DNA of 64,000 nt from Streptomyces hyaluromycini. GTDB lineage: Bacteria; Actinomycetota; Actinomycetes; Streptomycetales; Streptomycetaceae. Below, in pieces: positions 8,995 through 17,695 of this stretch (position 1 is the first letter of the stretch; the number at the start of each line of letters is the position of its first letter). The notes below the pieces were generated by a model. That model had not been told where the DNA came from. It worked only from the letters and a program-made list of their open reading frames with translations, and made no database searches. The stretch is taken from contig NZ_BCFL01000025.1 in the NCBI RefSeq assembly GCF_002217755.1, positions 117,356-181,355 on the forward strand, given 5' to 3'. The translations under genes and the position numbers were made by a program.

Positions 8995-9015
8995 GGGTGC
9001 CGTTGTCGGGCGGTG

Positions 9016-11412
9016 TTACGCGTTGCCCGTCAGGTGTTCCGGGCGTACCGGCGTCCTGTTGAGCTCCAGGCCCGTCGCGTTGCGGATCGCCGCGAGGACC
9101 GCCGGAGTCGACGACAACGTCGGTGCTTCGCCGACGCCACGCAGCCCGTACGGGGCGTGGTCGTCGGCGAGTTCGAGGACGTCGACCGGGATGGTCGGCG
9201 TGTCGAGGATGGTCGGGATCAGGTAGTCCGTGAAGGACGGGTTCCTGACCTTCGCGGTCTTCGGGTCGACGATGATCTCCTCCATCACCGCGATGCCCAG
9301 GCCCTGGGTCGTACCGCCCTGGATCTGGCCCACGACGGAGAGCGGGTTGAGCGCCTTGCCGACGTCCTGGGCGCAGGCCAGTTCGATCACCTTGACCAGG
9401 CCCAGTTCGGTGTCGACCTCGACGACCGCGCGGTGGGCGGCGAAGCTGTACTGGACGTGGCCGTTGCCCTGCCCGGTGTGCAGGTCGAACGGCACGGTCG
9501 CGCGGTGCCGCCACTCCGCCTCGATCTCCACGGCCTCGTCGCCGAGGACGTCGACCAGGTCGGCGAGCACCTCGCCGCCGTCGGTGACGACCTTGCCGCC
9601 CTCCAGGAGCAGCTCGGCAGTGGCCCAAGCGGGGTGGTACGTGCCGAACTTGCGGCGGCCCAGGTCCAGGACCTGCTCACGGACCAGCTCGCAGGAGTTC
9701 TTCACGGCGCCGCCGGTGACGTACGTCTGCCGGGAGGCCGAGGTCGAACCGGCCGAGCCCACCTGGGTGTTGGCGGGGTGCATGGTCACCTGCGCCACGC
9801 CGAGCTCGGTGCGCGCGATCTGCGCGTGGACGGTCACACCGCCCTGCCCGACCTCCGCCATCGCGGTGTGCACGACGGCGACCGGCTCGCCGCCGACGAC
9901 CTCCATCCGCACGCGCGCGGTCGAGTAGTCGTCGAAGCCCTCGGAGAAGCCGACGTTCTTGATGCCGACCGCGTAGCCGATACCGCGTACGACGCCTTCG
10001 CCGTGCGTGGTGTTGGACAGACCGCCGGGCAGCTGCCGTACGTCCGCCCCCTCGCTGCTCTCCCACTGGCGCTCGGGCGGCAGCGGCATCGCGCTGACCC
10101 GGCGCAGGAGTTCGGCGACGGGGGCCGGCGAGTCCACCGGCTGGCCGGTCGGCATGATGGTGCCCTGCTCCATGGCGTTCAGCTTCCTGAACTCCACCGG
10201 GTCCATGCCCAGTTGCTTCGCCACCTTGTCCATCTGGGCCTCGTAGGCGAAGCACGCCTGGACCGCGCCGAAGCCGCGCATCGCGCCGCAGGGCGGGTTG
10301 TTGGTGTAGAGGGCGATGGCCTCGATGTCGACGTCGTCGACGACGTAGGGCCCGATGCCGAGCGAGGAGGCGTTGCCGACGACGGCCGGGGAGGCGGAGG
10401 CGTAGGCACCGCCGTCGAGCACGATCCGGCACTTGACGTGCGTCAGCTTGCCTTCGCGCGTTGCCCCGTGCTCGTAGTAGAGGCGCGCCGGGTGGCGGTG
10501 GACGTGACCGAAGAAGGACTCGAACCGGTTGTAGACGATCTTCACCGGCTTGCCGGTGCGCAGCGCCAGCAGGCAGGCGTGGATCTGCATCGACAGGTCC
10601 TCGCGGCCGCCGAACGCGCCGCCGACGCCGGACAGCGTCATCCGCACCTTGTCCTCGGGCAGGCCGAGCACCGGGGCGATCTGGCGCAGGTCGGAGTGGA
10701 GCCACTGGGTGGCGATGTAGAGGTGGACGCCGCCGTCCTCCTCGGGCACCGCGAGGCCGGACTCGGGGCCGAGGAAGGCCTGGTCCTGCATGCCGAAGTA
10801 GTACTCGCCCTTGACGATGACGTCGGCCCTCTTGGCGGCCTCGTCGGCGTTGCCGCGGACGATCGGCTGGCGGTGCACGATGTTGGGGTGCGGGACGTGA
10901 CCGATGTGGTGGTCGTCGCGGTTCTCGTGGACCAGCACGGCACCGGGCGCGGTCGCGGAGGCCTCGTCGGTGATGACGGGCAGCTCGCGGTACTCGACCT
11001 TGATCTTCGCGGCCGCGCGGCGGGCGGTCTCCGGGTGGTCGGCGGCGACGATCGCGACCGGCTCGCCGTGGTGGCGTACCTTGCCGTGCGCGAGGACCGG
11101 GGTGTCCTGGATCTCCAGGCCGTAGTTCTTCACCTCGGTGGGCAGGTCGTCGTACGTCATGACGGCGTAGACGCCGGGCTGGGCGAGGGCCTCGCCGGTG
11201 TCGATCGAGACGATCTCGGCGTGCGCGACCGGCGAGCGGAGGATCTGGCCCCAGAGCATGTCCTCGTGCCACATGTCGGACGAGTACGCGAACTCGCCGG
11301 TGACCTTGAGGGTGCCGTCCGGGCGGAGCGTGGACTCGCCGATGCCGCCCCTGGTCTGGGAGCCCTGGGTGACCTTGGTGGGAGTGCCGAGAGGGGCGCT
11401 GTTGGTGGGCAT
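9016..11412 (-). CDS. xdhB: Xanthine dehydrogenase molybdopterin-binding subunit
   Basis: Large catalytic subunit of 798 residues that hydroxylates hypoxanthine and xanthine to urate at the Mo cofactor. It starts with an N-terminal aldehyde oxidase/xanthine dehydrogenase a/b hammerhead (GIGESTLRPDGTLKVTGEFA), then the long Mo-binding region with GGAFGGREDLSMQ and PCGAMRGFGAVQ. It ends with GLRGVGEAP, which carries the conserved catalytic Glu. ATG 11412 lies only 5 bases past the stop of the iron-sulfur subunit, indicating one transcript. Naming of xdh subunits varies between species, so the symbol is tentative. Confidence 0.93.
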   Translation of the reverse strand: MPTNSAPLGTPTKVTQGSQTRGGIGESTLRPDGTLKVTGEFAYSSDMWHEDMLWGQILRSPVAHAEIVSIDTGEALAQPGVYAVMTYDDLPTEVKNYGLEIQDTPVLAHGKVRHHGEPVAIVAADHPETARRAAAKIKVEYRELPVITDEASATAPGAVLVHENRDDHHIGHVPHPNIVHRQPIVRGNADEAAKRADVIVKGEYYFGMQDQAFLGPESGLAVPEEDGGVHLYIATQWLHSDLRQIAPVLGLPEDKVRMTLSGVGGAFGGREDLSMQIHACLLALRTGKPVKIVYNRFESFFGHVHRHPARLYYEHGATREGKLTHVKCRIVLDGGAYASASPAVVGNASSLGIGPYVVDDVDIEAIALYTNNPPCGAMRGFGAVQACFAYEAQMDKVAKQLGMDPVEFRKLNAMEQGTIMPTGQPVDSPAPVAELLRRVSAMPLPPERQWESSEGADVRQLPGGLSNTTHGEGVVRGIGYAVGIKNVGFSEGFDDYSTARVRMEVVGGEPVAVVHTAMAEVGQGGVTVHAQIARTELGVAQVTMHPANTQVGSAGSTSASRQTYVTGGAVKNSCELVREQVLDLGRRKFGTYHPAWATAELLLEGGKVVTDGGEVLADLVDVLGDEAVEIEAEWRHRATVPFDLHTGQGNGHVQYSFAAHRAVVEVDTELGLVKVIELACAQDVGKALNPLSVVGQIQGGTTQGLGIAVMEEIIVDPKTAKVRNPSFTDYLIPTILDTPTIPVDVLELADDHAPYGLRGVGEAPTLSSTPAVLAAIRNATGLELNRTPVRPEHLTGNA

Positions 11413-11417
11413 GTCGC

Positions 11418-12002
11418 TCAGACCGCCTCTCCCTGCCGGGCGGCCGCGAGACGGACCGCGTCCATGATCTTCTCGTAGCCGGTGCAGCGGCACAGGTTGC
11501 CCGAGAGCGCCTCGCGGATGTCCGCGTCGGTCGGGTTGGGGTTGTGCTCCAGCATCTCGTCGGCGGCGACCAGCAGCCCCGGGGTGCAGAAGCCGCACTG
11601 GACGGCGCCGGCGTCGATGAAGGCCTGCTGGATGGGGGAGAGTTCGGTGCCCTCTCCGGTGTGGGAGTCGGAGGGGGGCTTGGGCTGCCAGTTCTTTGAA
11701 GTGTCACGCGTGACATGTGACATACCACAGGCATCCGTCCCGCAGGCCCGCTGCCTCGCATACTCCGCCAGCCCCTCCACGGTGACGACCTCCCGGCCCT
11801 CCACCTGCCCCGCCGCGACCAGACACGAGCACACGGGCACGCCGTCCAGCCGGACGGTGCACGACCCGCACTCCCCCTGCTCGCAGGCGTTCTTGGAACC
11901 GGGCAGGCCCAGGCGCTCCCTCAGCACGTACAGCAGGGACTCGCCTTCCCACACATCGTCGGCTTCCTGCGGACGTCCGTTGACGGTGAAGTTGACGCGC
12001 AT
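11418..12002 (-). CDS. Xanthine dehydrogenase [2Fe-2S] subunit
   Basis: Electron-transfer subunit of 194 residues with two [2Fe-2S] clusters. The plant-ferredoxin-like cluster uses Cys40, Cys45, Cys48 and Cys60; the C-terminal helical cluster uses Cys136, Cys139, Cys171 and Cys173. It passes electrons from the Mo site to FAD. Start and stop touch the neighbours: its ATG overlaps the FAD subunit stop (TGATG). It is longer than the usual 160-170 residues because of a 30-residue linker (about 86-118) that contains two further Cys and, in the DNA, a 14-bp perfect palindrome at 11702-11715. Confidence 0.93.
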   Translation of the reverse strand: MRVNFTVNGRPQEADDVWEGESLLYVLRERLGLPGSKNACEQGECGSCTVRLDGVPVCSCLVAAGQVEGREVVTVEGLAEYARQRACGTDACGMSHVTRDTSKNWQPKPPSDSHTGEGTELSPIQQAFIDAGAVQCGFCTPGLLVAADEMLEHNPNPTDADIREALSGNLCRCTGYEKIMDAVRLAAARQGEAV

Positions 12003-12892
12003 CAGGCGACACTCCCCTTCTGCAAAGTAGTGCCGCGGTACGACTCCCAGGTCCAGGTGAGCGTCCGGCGGGCCATCACGCCGACCGCGTGGCGGCGGTA
12101 GCTCGCGGTGCCCCGGACGTCGTCGATCGGGTTGCAGGCGGCGGCGCACAGGTCCGCGAACTGCTTGGCGACCGACGGGGTGATGATCTTTCCGTTGTCC
12201 CAGAAGCCGCCCTCGTCGAGCGCCGCGTTCAGGAAGTCCTCGGCGACCTTGGCGCGCACCGGCGTCGGGGCGGCCGAACCGATCCCCGTACGGACCGTCC
12301 GCGTCTCCGGGTGCAGGGCGAGCCCGAAGGCGCACACGGCGATCACCATCGCGTTGCGCGTGCCGACCTTCGAGTACTGCTGCGGGCCGTCGGCCTTCTG
12401 CACATGCACCGCGCGGATCAGCTCGTCGGGCGCGAGGGCGTTGCGCTTCACGCCGGTGTAGAAGTCGTCGATGGGGATGAGCCGGGTGCCGCGCACCGAC
12501 TCGGCCTCGACCTCGGCGCCCGCCGCGAGCAGTGCGGGGTGGGCGTCGCCGGCCGGGGAGGCGGTGCCGAGGTTGCCGCCGACGCCGCCGCGGTTGCGGA
12601 TCTGCGGGGAGGCGACGGTGTGCGAGGCGAGGGCCAGGCCCGGCAGTTCGGCGCGCAGGTTCTCCATGATCCGGGTGTACGGCACGGAGGCGCCGAGCCG
12701 TACGCTCTCCTCGCCGGTCTCCCATTCGTAGAGATCACCGATGCGGTTGAGGTCGAGGAGGTATTCGGGCCGGCGGTGGTCGAAGTTGATCTCGACCATC
12801 ACATCGGTGCCGCCCGCGATCGGCACTGCGGTGGGGTGCTCGGCCTTCGCGGCGAGCGCCTCCTCCCAGCTGGCGGGGCGAAGGAAGTCCAT
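12002..12892 (-). CDS. xdhA: Xanthine dehydrogenase FAD-binding subunit
   Basis: FAD subunit of 296 residues that passes electrons to NAD+. The N-terminal PCMH-type fold shows PIAGGTDVMVEIN (FAD pyrophosphate loop) and NRGGVGGNLGTASPAGD (FAD-binding loop). The C-terminal CO dehydrogenase-flavoprotein domain follows. The start MDFLRPASWEEALA has GGAGAAGAGAG upstream. It is the first gene of the operon, overlapped by one base with the iron-sulfur gene, and reads away from pucR. Confidence 0.93.
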   Translation of the reverse strand: MDFLRPASWEEALAAKAEHPTAVPIAGGTDVMVEINFDHRRPEYLLDLNRIGDLYEWETGEESVRLGASVPYTRIMENLRAELPGLALASHTVASPQIRNRGGVGGNLGTASPAGDAHPALLAAGAEVEAESVRGTRLIPIDDFYTGVKRNALAPDELIRAVHVQKADGPQQYSKVGTRNAMVIAVCAFGLALHPETRTVRTGIGSAAPTPVRAKVAEDFLNAALDEGGFWDNGKIITPSVAKQFADLCAAACNPIDDVRGTASYRRHAVGVMARRTLTWTWESYRGTTLQKGSVA

Positions 12893-13266
12893 GACCGGCT
12901 CTCTTCTCCGTCTCGTGAGTCTCGTGAGTCGTGCGGATTGAGCCAATCCGTGTGCGGCGGGCCCGGCTCGTTCATGTCCTGTTAACGCGGAATGACGCCA
13001 GTACACCGCCCCTTACTCCAGCGGGGTCAGTCACTGAAACCATGAAGGAGTTGGCTGGCCAGCACGGGCATCTTGTAGATTCGTATGAACAGGGGTCATC
13101 AGTAACCTCCTGGTTTTCCTGTGGAAACGCAGGAAACGCCCTGGCAGCCATCGGTTGCGGCCCGGCGACCCTTGGTGACGGCCCGCGGACCTTCCCGTCC
13201 GGGCGCCTCACCCGTGACCCTTCATGATTCATCGTAGATTTCGAGACACAGAACGGCGGCGACGAG
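12893..13266. promoter_or_regulatory. Divergent control region xdh operon / pucR
   Basis: These 374 bases separate the xanthine dehydrogenase operon and pucR, and are less G+C-rich than the genes. A nested inverted repeat, TTTCCTG...CAGGAAA (13115-13136), containing TTTCC-TGT-GGAAA (13115-13127), is the best candidate for a regulator site. An open frame from about ATG 13042 has poor codon use and I do not call it a gene. Confidence 0.5.
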
Positions 13267-14967
13267 ATGCGGCTGCGCGCACTGCTGGACACCGATGCGC
13301 TGGGCCTGCGGCTGCTCGGCGGCGAGAACGAGCTGGACCGTACCGTGCGCGGGGTCATGACCACCGACCTGCGCGACCCCAGCCGCTACCTCTCCGGCGG
13401 TGAGCTGGTGCTGACGGGCCTGGCCTGGCGCCGGGACGCGGCGGACTCCGAGCCGTTCGTACGACTCCTGGTGCAGGCCGGGGTGGTGGCGCTGGCGGCC
13501 GGTGAGGCGGAGCTGGGCGCCGTCCCGGAGGACCTGGTCGTGGCCTGCGCCCGGCACCGCCTCCCGCTCTTCGCGGTCCACGAGTCGGTGGCCTTCGCGA
13601 CGATCACCGAGCATGTCGTACGGCAGGTCAGCGGCGAGCGGGCCGGGGACCTGGCGGCCGTCGTGGACCGGCACCGGCGGATGATGACCTCGGGCCCGGC
13701 GGGCGGCGGCCCGGACGTGGTCCTGGACCTGCTCGGCTCCGACCTCGACCTGCGCGCCTGGGTGCTGTCCCCGGCCGGCCGCCTGATCGCGGGCTCCAAG
13801 GTGTCGGGGCCCGCGCTGCCCGCCGACACCTGCGCCGCGCTGGCCGCCGAGCACCTGGCCGCCACCCGCACCGGCCGCCGCGGCCCGCACCGCACCCTGC
13901 TCGACGGCACGACCTACTCGCTCTTCCCGATCCGGTCCTGGGGGCACCTCCCAGCGGTAGCTGGGGGAGGCCGCTCCCCGCAGGGCGCCCGGGACGTCCG
14001 CGAGACCGTGCTCTCGGACTGGCTGCTCGCGGTCGAGGCGGACGCGGGCGACTGGCCCGAGGAGCGGCTCGACCTGCTCCAGGGCGTCACCCAGCTGATC
14101 GCCGTCGAGCGCGACCGCCGTGACGCGGCCCGCACGGTGCGGCGCAGGCTCGCGCAGGAGGTCCTCGAACTGGTCCAGACCGGCGCGGCCCCGGCCGAGA
14201 TCGCCGCCCGGCTGCGGGTGGCCGCCCCGGTCCTGCTGCCCGGCCTCGGCGCGGCCCCGCACTGGCAGGTGGTCGTCGCCCGCGTCGAGTGGGACGGCGG
14301 CGAGGTGGAGGGCGGCCCGGTGGCCCAGTCCCTGCTGGAGGAGATCCTGGTCGACCCGCTGGCGACCGGCCCGGAGCCCTCCGACCGGATAGCGGTGGCC
14401 CACACCGGCGACGAGGCGATCGCCCTCGTCCCGCTGCCCGCCGTCGTCGCCGAGCACGACGGCTCCGAGTCCGGCATCCACGCCGACGCCCTCCTGGAGG
14501 CCGTACGGGCCCCGCTGGCGGCGGGTCTCGACGACGACGGCCGGGTCACCCTCGGTGTCAGCGCGGCCGTGCACTCCGCGGAGGGGCTGCGCGGCGCCCT
14601 GGAGGAGGCCCGGCACGCCCGCCGGGTGGCGGCGGCCCGCCCGGGCCGGGTCTGCGCGGCCGGCCACCAGGAGCTGGCCTCGCACGTCCTTCTCCTCCCC
14701 TTCGTCCCCGACGACGTCCGGCGTGCCTTCACCGCCCGGCTGCTGGACCCGCTGCGGGACTACGACCGCCGCCACCGCGCCGAACTGATCCCCACCCTTG
14801 AGGCGTTCCTCGACTGCGACGGCTCCTGGACCCGCTGCGCCACCCGTCTCCACCTGCACGTCAACACGCTGCGCTATCGCGTGGGGAGGATCGAGCAGTT
14901 GACGGGCCGGGACCTGTCCCGGCTGGAGGACAAGCTCGATTTCTTCTTGGCATTGCGGATGAGCTGA
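13267..14967 (+). CDS. pucR: PucR family purine catabolism regulator
   Basis: Transcription factor of 566 residues. The N-terminal PucR domain (residues 1-120, LDTDALGLRLLGGENELDR) is followed by a GGDEF-like middle region. A C-terminal HTH_30 DNA-binding domain follows (TRLHLHVNTLRYRVGRIEQL). By analogy with Bacillus PucR it should control the divergent xanthine dehydrogenase and permease genes in response to purine intermediates. At 13938-13971 a GGGGGCACCTCCCAG...CTGGGGGAGG repeat adds about 12 residues (WGHLPAVAGGGR) in frame, in a region that links domains. Confidence 0.9.
   Translation: MRLRALLDTDALGLRLLGGENELDRTVRGVMTTDLRDPSRYLSGGELVLTGLAWRRDAADSEPFVRLLVQAGVVALAAGEAELGAVPEDLVVACARHRLPLFAVHESVAFATITEHVVRQVSGERAGDLAAVVDRHRRMMTSGPAGGGPDVVLDLLGSDLDLRAWVLSPAGRLIAGSKVSGPALPADTCAALAAEHLAATRTGRRGPHRTLLDGTTYSLFPIRSWGHLPAVAGGGRSPQGARDVRETVLSDWLLAVEADAGDWPEERLDLLQGVTQLIAVERDRRDAARTVRRRLAQEVLELVQTGAAPAEIAARLRVAAPVLLPGLGAAPHWQVVVARVEWDGGEVEGGPVAQSLLEEILVDPLATGPEPSDRIAVAHTGDEAIALVPLPAVVAEHDGSESGIHADALLEAVRAPLAAGLDDDGRVTLGVSAAVHSAEGLRGALEEARHARRVAAARPGRVCAAGHQELASHVLLLPFVPDDVRRAFTARLLDPLRDYDRRHRAELIPTLEAFLDCDGSWTRCATRLHLHVNTLRYRVGRIEQLTGRDLSRLEDKLDFFLALRMS
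13938..13971. repeat. Intragenic copy of the CACCTCCCAG...CTGGGGGAGG palindrome
   Basis: An inverted repeat, CCTCCCAG then an 8-base loop then CTGGGGGAGG, that matches the core of the intergenic repeats at about 16556 and 30475. Here it sits inside pucR and keeps the reading frame open. Confidence 0.75.
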
Positions 14968-15120
14968 GGTCACGCGGGCGTGCGACCGGCTCGCGCCAAG
15001 TGCCGCCGCCGTCCCACGACTTTGTGAAATTATTCACCCACCCTCTTGGCCCCGCGCGGCGATCGGTGCTGGAATGCGGCCACCACTTCACTGCTCGACG
15101 GCGCGCTAGGGGAGGGCAAC

Positions 15121-15903
15121 GTGGCGTACTCCGCCATGTCTGGGAACGGAACGACCGCTGGTGACGATCCGCTCCAGACCGCGGTATGGCGGCTGCGCTC
15201 GCGGGCCTGCTGGGCCGACGCGGCGGCCCTGCTGCCGTCGGACACCCCGGCGTACTCCCTGCAGCGGGCGGGGCTGATGGTCGAGCGGTGCCTGTACACC
15301 GAGCGGGGCTGGGAAGAGGCGGAGGACGCGCTGCGGACGGCGGAGGCGGTGGCCCGGACCGACGAGGAGCGGGGGGCGGCCGCCTGCGAGCGCGGCCAAC
15401 TCGCCTACGCGGCCACGCTGCACGGCGTCCGCGACCGGGCGGACGAGGCGCGGGCCGCGCTCGGCAGGGCGGCGGCGCTGATCCCTCCGGGGACGTCGGG
15501 GCGGGCGCTGCTCGACTTCCGCCGGGGTCTGCTGGCGGAGAACCTCACCCGTTCCCCGCAGGCCGCCCGCGCCGCCTACCGCCGCGCCCACGCCGCCGCC
15601 ACCGCCCACGCCGATCCGCTCCTCCTCTCCTTCACCTGGCGCCACCTGGCCGGACTGGCGCTGCGGGACGGGGAGTTGGCGGAGGCACGGCACGGGTTCG
15701 CGGAGTCGCTGCGGATCAGGGAGGAGCTGGGCTACCTGGTGGGCACGGCCCCGGCCCTCGCCTCCCTGGCCGACACGGAGTCCGAGCCGGAGGCATCACG
15801 CCTGCGCGAGGAGGCGGGCCGCCTGTTCCGCCTCCTGGGCGGCGTCCCGACCTGGCTGGCGCGGCAGCTGACACCGCCCGCTCCGGGAGCGGCGACCGCC
15901 TGA
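15121..15903 (+). CDS. TPR repeat protein
   Basis: All-helical soluble protein of 260 residues, Ala/Arg-rich, with tetratricopeptide-like pairs of helices (for example RQRAGLMVERCLYTERGWEEAEDALR-type segments and LRDGELAEARHGFAESLRI). Such scaffolds mediate protein contacts; no partner can be named. GTG 15121 is chosen over an earlier ATG at 15046 because AGGGGAGGG lies 4 bases before it. It stands in the direction of the membrane-protein gene that follows after 74 bases. Confidence 0.75.
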   Translation: MAYSAMSGNGTTAGDDPLQTAVWRLRSRACWADAAALLPSDTPAYSLQRAGLMVERCLYTERGWEEAEDALRTAEAVARTDEERGAAACERGQLAYAATLHGVRDRADEARAALGRAAALIPPGTSGRALLDFRRGLLAENLTRSPQAARAAYRRAHAAATAHADPLLLSFTWRHLAGLALRDGELAEARHGFAESLRIREELGYLVGTAPALASLADTESEPEASRLREEAGRLFRLLGGVPTWLARQLTPPAPGAATA

Positions 15904-15977
15904 GGATCGGCTCAGAGGAAACTGAGAGTTTGCTGTGCCAGGCTGGCGCGCCCCGACCCTCTCAGGAGCGCTTCGCC

Positions 15978-16478
15978 ATGAGCACCGTCAACGGGCTGCC
16001 GGCCCATGTCCTGCTGGTCCACCTCGTCGTCGTCCTGGTCCCGTTGACGGCACTCGCCCTGGTGGCGGCCGCACTGTGGCCGCGGGTCGCCCGGCGGCTG
16101 GGGGTGCTGCTGCCCGCGCTCGCCCTGGTCGCCCTGGTCAGCGTGCCGCTGACGACCCAGGCCGGCGAGTGGCTGGAGCGGCACGTGACCGAGGACACCC
16201 TGGTCCGCCGGCACACCGAACTGGGCGACGGGCTGCTGCCGTGGGCCCTGGGTCTGTTCGTACTGGCCGCGGTGGTGTGGTGGGCGACGCGGCGCAGCAG
16301 CGAGGAGCAGGCTCCCGGCAAGGACGCCCGCTGGTCGGCCCTCCCGGTGCGGATCGTCGTGGGCGTGCTGTCGGTGGCCGTGGCGGCCGGCGCGGTCGTC
16401 GACGTCTACCGCATAGGCGACTCGGGCGCGAAGGCGGCGTGGCACGACGCGTACCAGAAGACGGCCCAAGGCAACTGA
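15978..16478 (+). CDS. Small membrane protein, DUF2231-like
   Basis: Protein of 166 residues with four predicted membrane helices (about 10-34, 40-60, 85-105 and 120-142). The N-terminal MSTVNGLPAHVLLVHLVVVL resembles the start of DUF2231 proteins, in which an early conserved His on the first helix is typical. Function unknown. ATG 15978 has AGGAG 9 bases upstream. Confidence 0.75.
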   Translation: MSTVNGLPAHVLLVHLVVVLVPLTALALVAAALWPRVARRLGVLLPALALVALVSVPLTTQAGEWLERHVTEDTLVRRHTELGDGLLPWALGLFVLAAVVWWATRRSSEEQAPGKDARWSALPVRIVVGVLSVAVAAGAVVDVYRIGDSGAKAAWHDAYQKTAQGN

Positions 16479-16494
16479 GGGGGCTGAGGCCCCG

Positions 16495-16700
16495 GGGGGG
16501 GTGGGGACGCTTACCGGCGCTTGCCGGGTGCCGCCCGCGCCCACCCGTGCCGCCCTGGGGGCACCTCCCAGGCCCTTAAGGCACTGGGGGAGGCACGACT
16601 GCCCGCGGCTGGGAGCGATCGCGGGCGCCCGCGGCTGGGGAGAAGCGGCGGCTGTAGCGCCCCTTCAGGGGCGCGGGGAACTGCGCGACAAGCCACGACG
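16495..16700. repeat. Composite dispersed repeat, copy A
   Basis: The 286-base gap before the GntR gene is filled largely by a repeat block. It runs CGCTTACCGGCGCTTGCCGGG, GCCCACCCGTGCCGCCCTGG, the CACCTCCCAGG...CTGGGGGAGG palindrome, AGAAGCGGCGGCTGTAGCG, and finally a CCCCTTCAGGGG hairpin with the GGGAACTGCGCGAC tail. Nearly the whole block recurs as the reverse complement at 30400-30575; this copy carries about 26 extra bases near 16605-16635. Confidence 0.8.
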
Positions 16701-16764
16701 CACCCGCACCCGGGCGACGGTCGTGCTCCCAACGGCGAGCCGCCGCCGCAAACACCCTCTCCTG

Positions 16765-17532
16765 TCAGCCCGCGGCGGCGAAATGCCCGGCCACCAGCCT
16801 CCGCACGGAGTCCAGCTCCCCCGAGATCAACGCCTCCAGCAGCGCCGCATGCTCGGCCGCATCTGCCATCAGCTCGGCCCGCGCCCCGCGCAGCGGAACC
16901 GCACGGCGGTGCAGGTCCTCGGCGATCTGTACCAGCTGCTCGTTGCCCGCGAGGGCCAGCACCGCCCGGTGGAACGCCCGGTCGGCCTCCGCGTACGTCA
17001 CCCGGCACCCCGTCGCCGCCGCCCGCACCGACTCCTCGGCGAGCGGCCGCAACGCGGCCCACCGCTCGGCCGGCACGCTGCGCGCCAGCCGCAGCATCAC
17101 CGGTGCCTCGATCAGCGCCCGCACCTCGGCCAGTTCCGCGAGCTCGCGAGCACCCCGCTCCACGACCCGGAACCCGCGGTTGGGCACGACCTCGACCGCG
17201 CCCTCCAGCGCCAGCTGCTGCATCGCCTCGCGCACCGGCGTCGCGGAGACCCCGAACCGCTCCCCCAGCGCCGGCGCCGAGTACACCTCGCCGGGCGCCA
17301 GCTCCCCGCCGACCAGCGCCGTACGCAACGCGTCGAGGATCTGCCCGCGCACGGACGCCCGCTGCACGGCGGGCCTCGGCTGCGGGATCGGCCGCTCGCT
17401 GTGCGTGTGCTCGCCCCGCGCGGCCGGCGGACCGGCGGGATGACCGGGCGCCTCCCGCGCCGACTCCTCGGACCGCGACTGCGCGGGCACCCTGGCCGTC
17501 TCGGCGGGAGCCGCGTGCGCGCGCTGGTCCAC
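16765..17532 (-). CDS. GntR family regulator, FCD (FadR) subfamily
   Basis: Transcription factor of 255 residues. A disordered Pro/Ala/Glu-rich N-terminus (about 1-55) precedes a winged helix (ALGERFGVSATPVREAMQQL) and a helical FCD effector domain. In the latter, the Asp and His residues of FCD metal or ligand sites appear as EADRAFHRAV and later AEHAALLEALISGE. GTG 17532 has GGAGGAGG closely upstream. It is divergent from the FhuF-like gene; its target metabolite, usually an organic acid, is unknown. Confidence 0.88.
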   Translation of the reverse strand: MDQRAHAAPAETARVPAQSRSEESAREAPGHPAGPPAARGEHTHSERPIPQPRPAVQRASVRGQILDALRTALVGGELAPGEVYSAPALGERFGVSATPVREAMQQLALEGAVEVVPNRGFRVVERGARELAELAEVRALIEAPVMLRLARSVPAERWAALRPLAEESVRAAATGCRVTYAEADRAFHRAVLALAGNEQLVQIAEDLHRRAVPLRGARAELMADAAEHAALLEALISGELDSVRRLVAGHFAAAG

Positions 17533-17641
17533 GGGTCCTCCTCCGGCTCGTCGGCACTTGGGTCATTAACGGCGGGTTGTTACTTGTCCGTCAAGCACCT
17601 TAGGCGCACAAGGCGCTGGTTCAAATTTCCGAACGGATGGG

Positions 17642-17660
17642 TAAGGTAAGGCTTACTTAT
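17642..17660. promoter_or_regulatory. Iron box (DmdR/IdeR-type operator)
   Basis: TAAGGTAAGGCTTACTTAT matches the DtxR-family consensus TTAGGTTAGGCTCACCTAA at 14 of 19 positions. It lies 36 bases before the FhuF-like gene, so that gene should be repressed by DmdR1 under iron sufficiency. Confidence 0.75.
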
Positions 17661-17695
17661 CTAACAGTCGGCCCTCACTCGATCGGCGGTAGTCC

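Noticed and set aside
8881..11478. Very long plus-strand open frame opposite the xanthine dehydrogenase large subunit
   Set aside because: It is antisense to a gene with clear motifs. Long open antisense frames are expected at this G+C content, and its product is His/Arg/Gly/Val-rich without any domain.
13042..13227. Short plus-strand frame upstream of pucR
   Set aside because: Codon bias is poor, it contains the inverted repeats of the control region and has no family match that I recognise.
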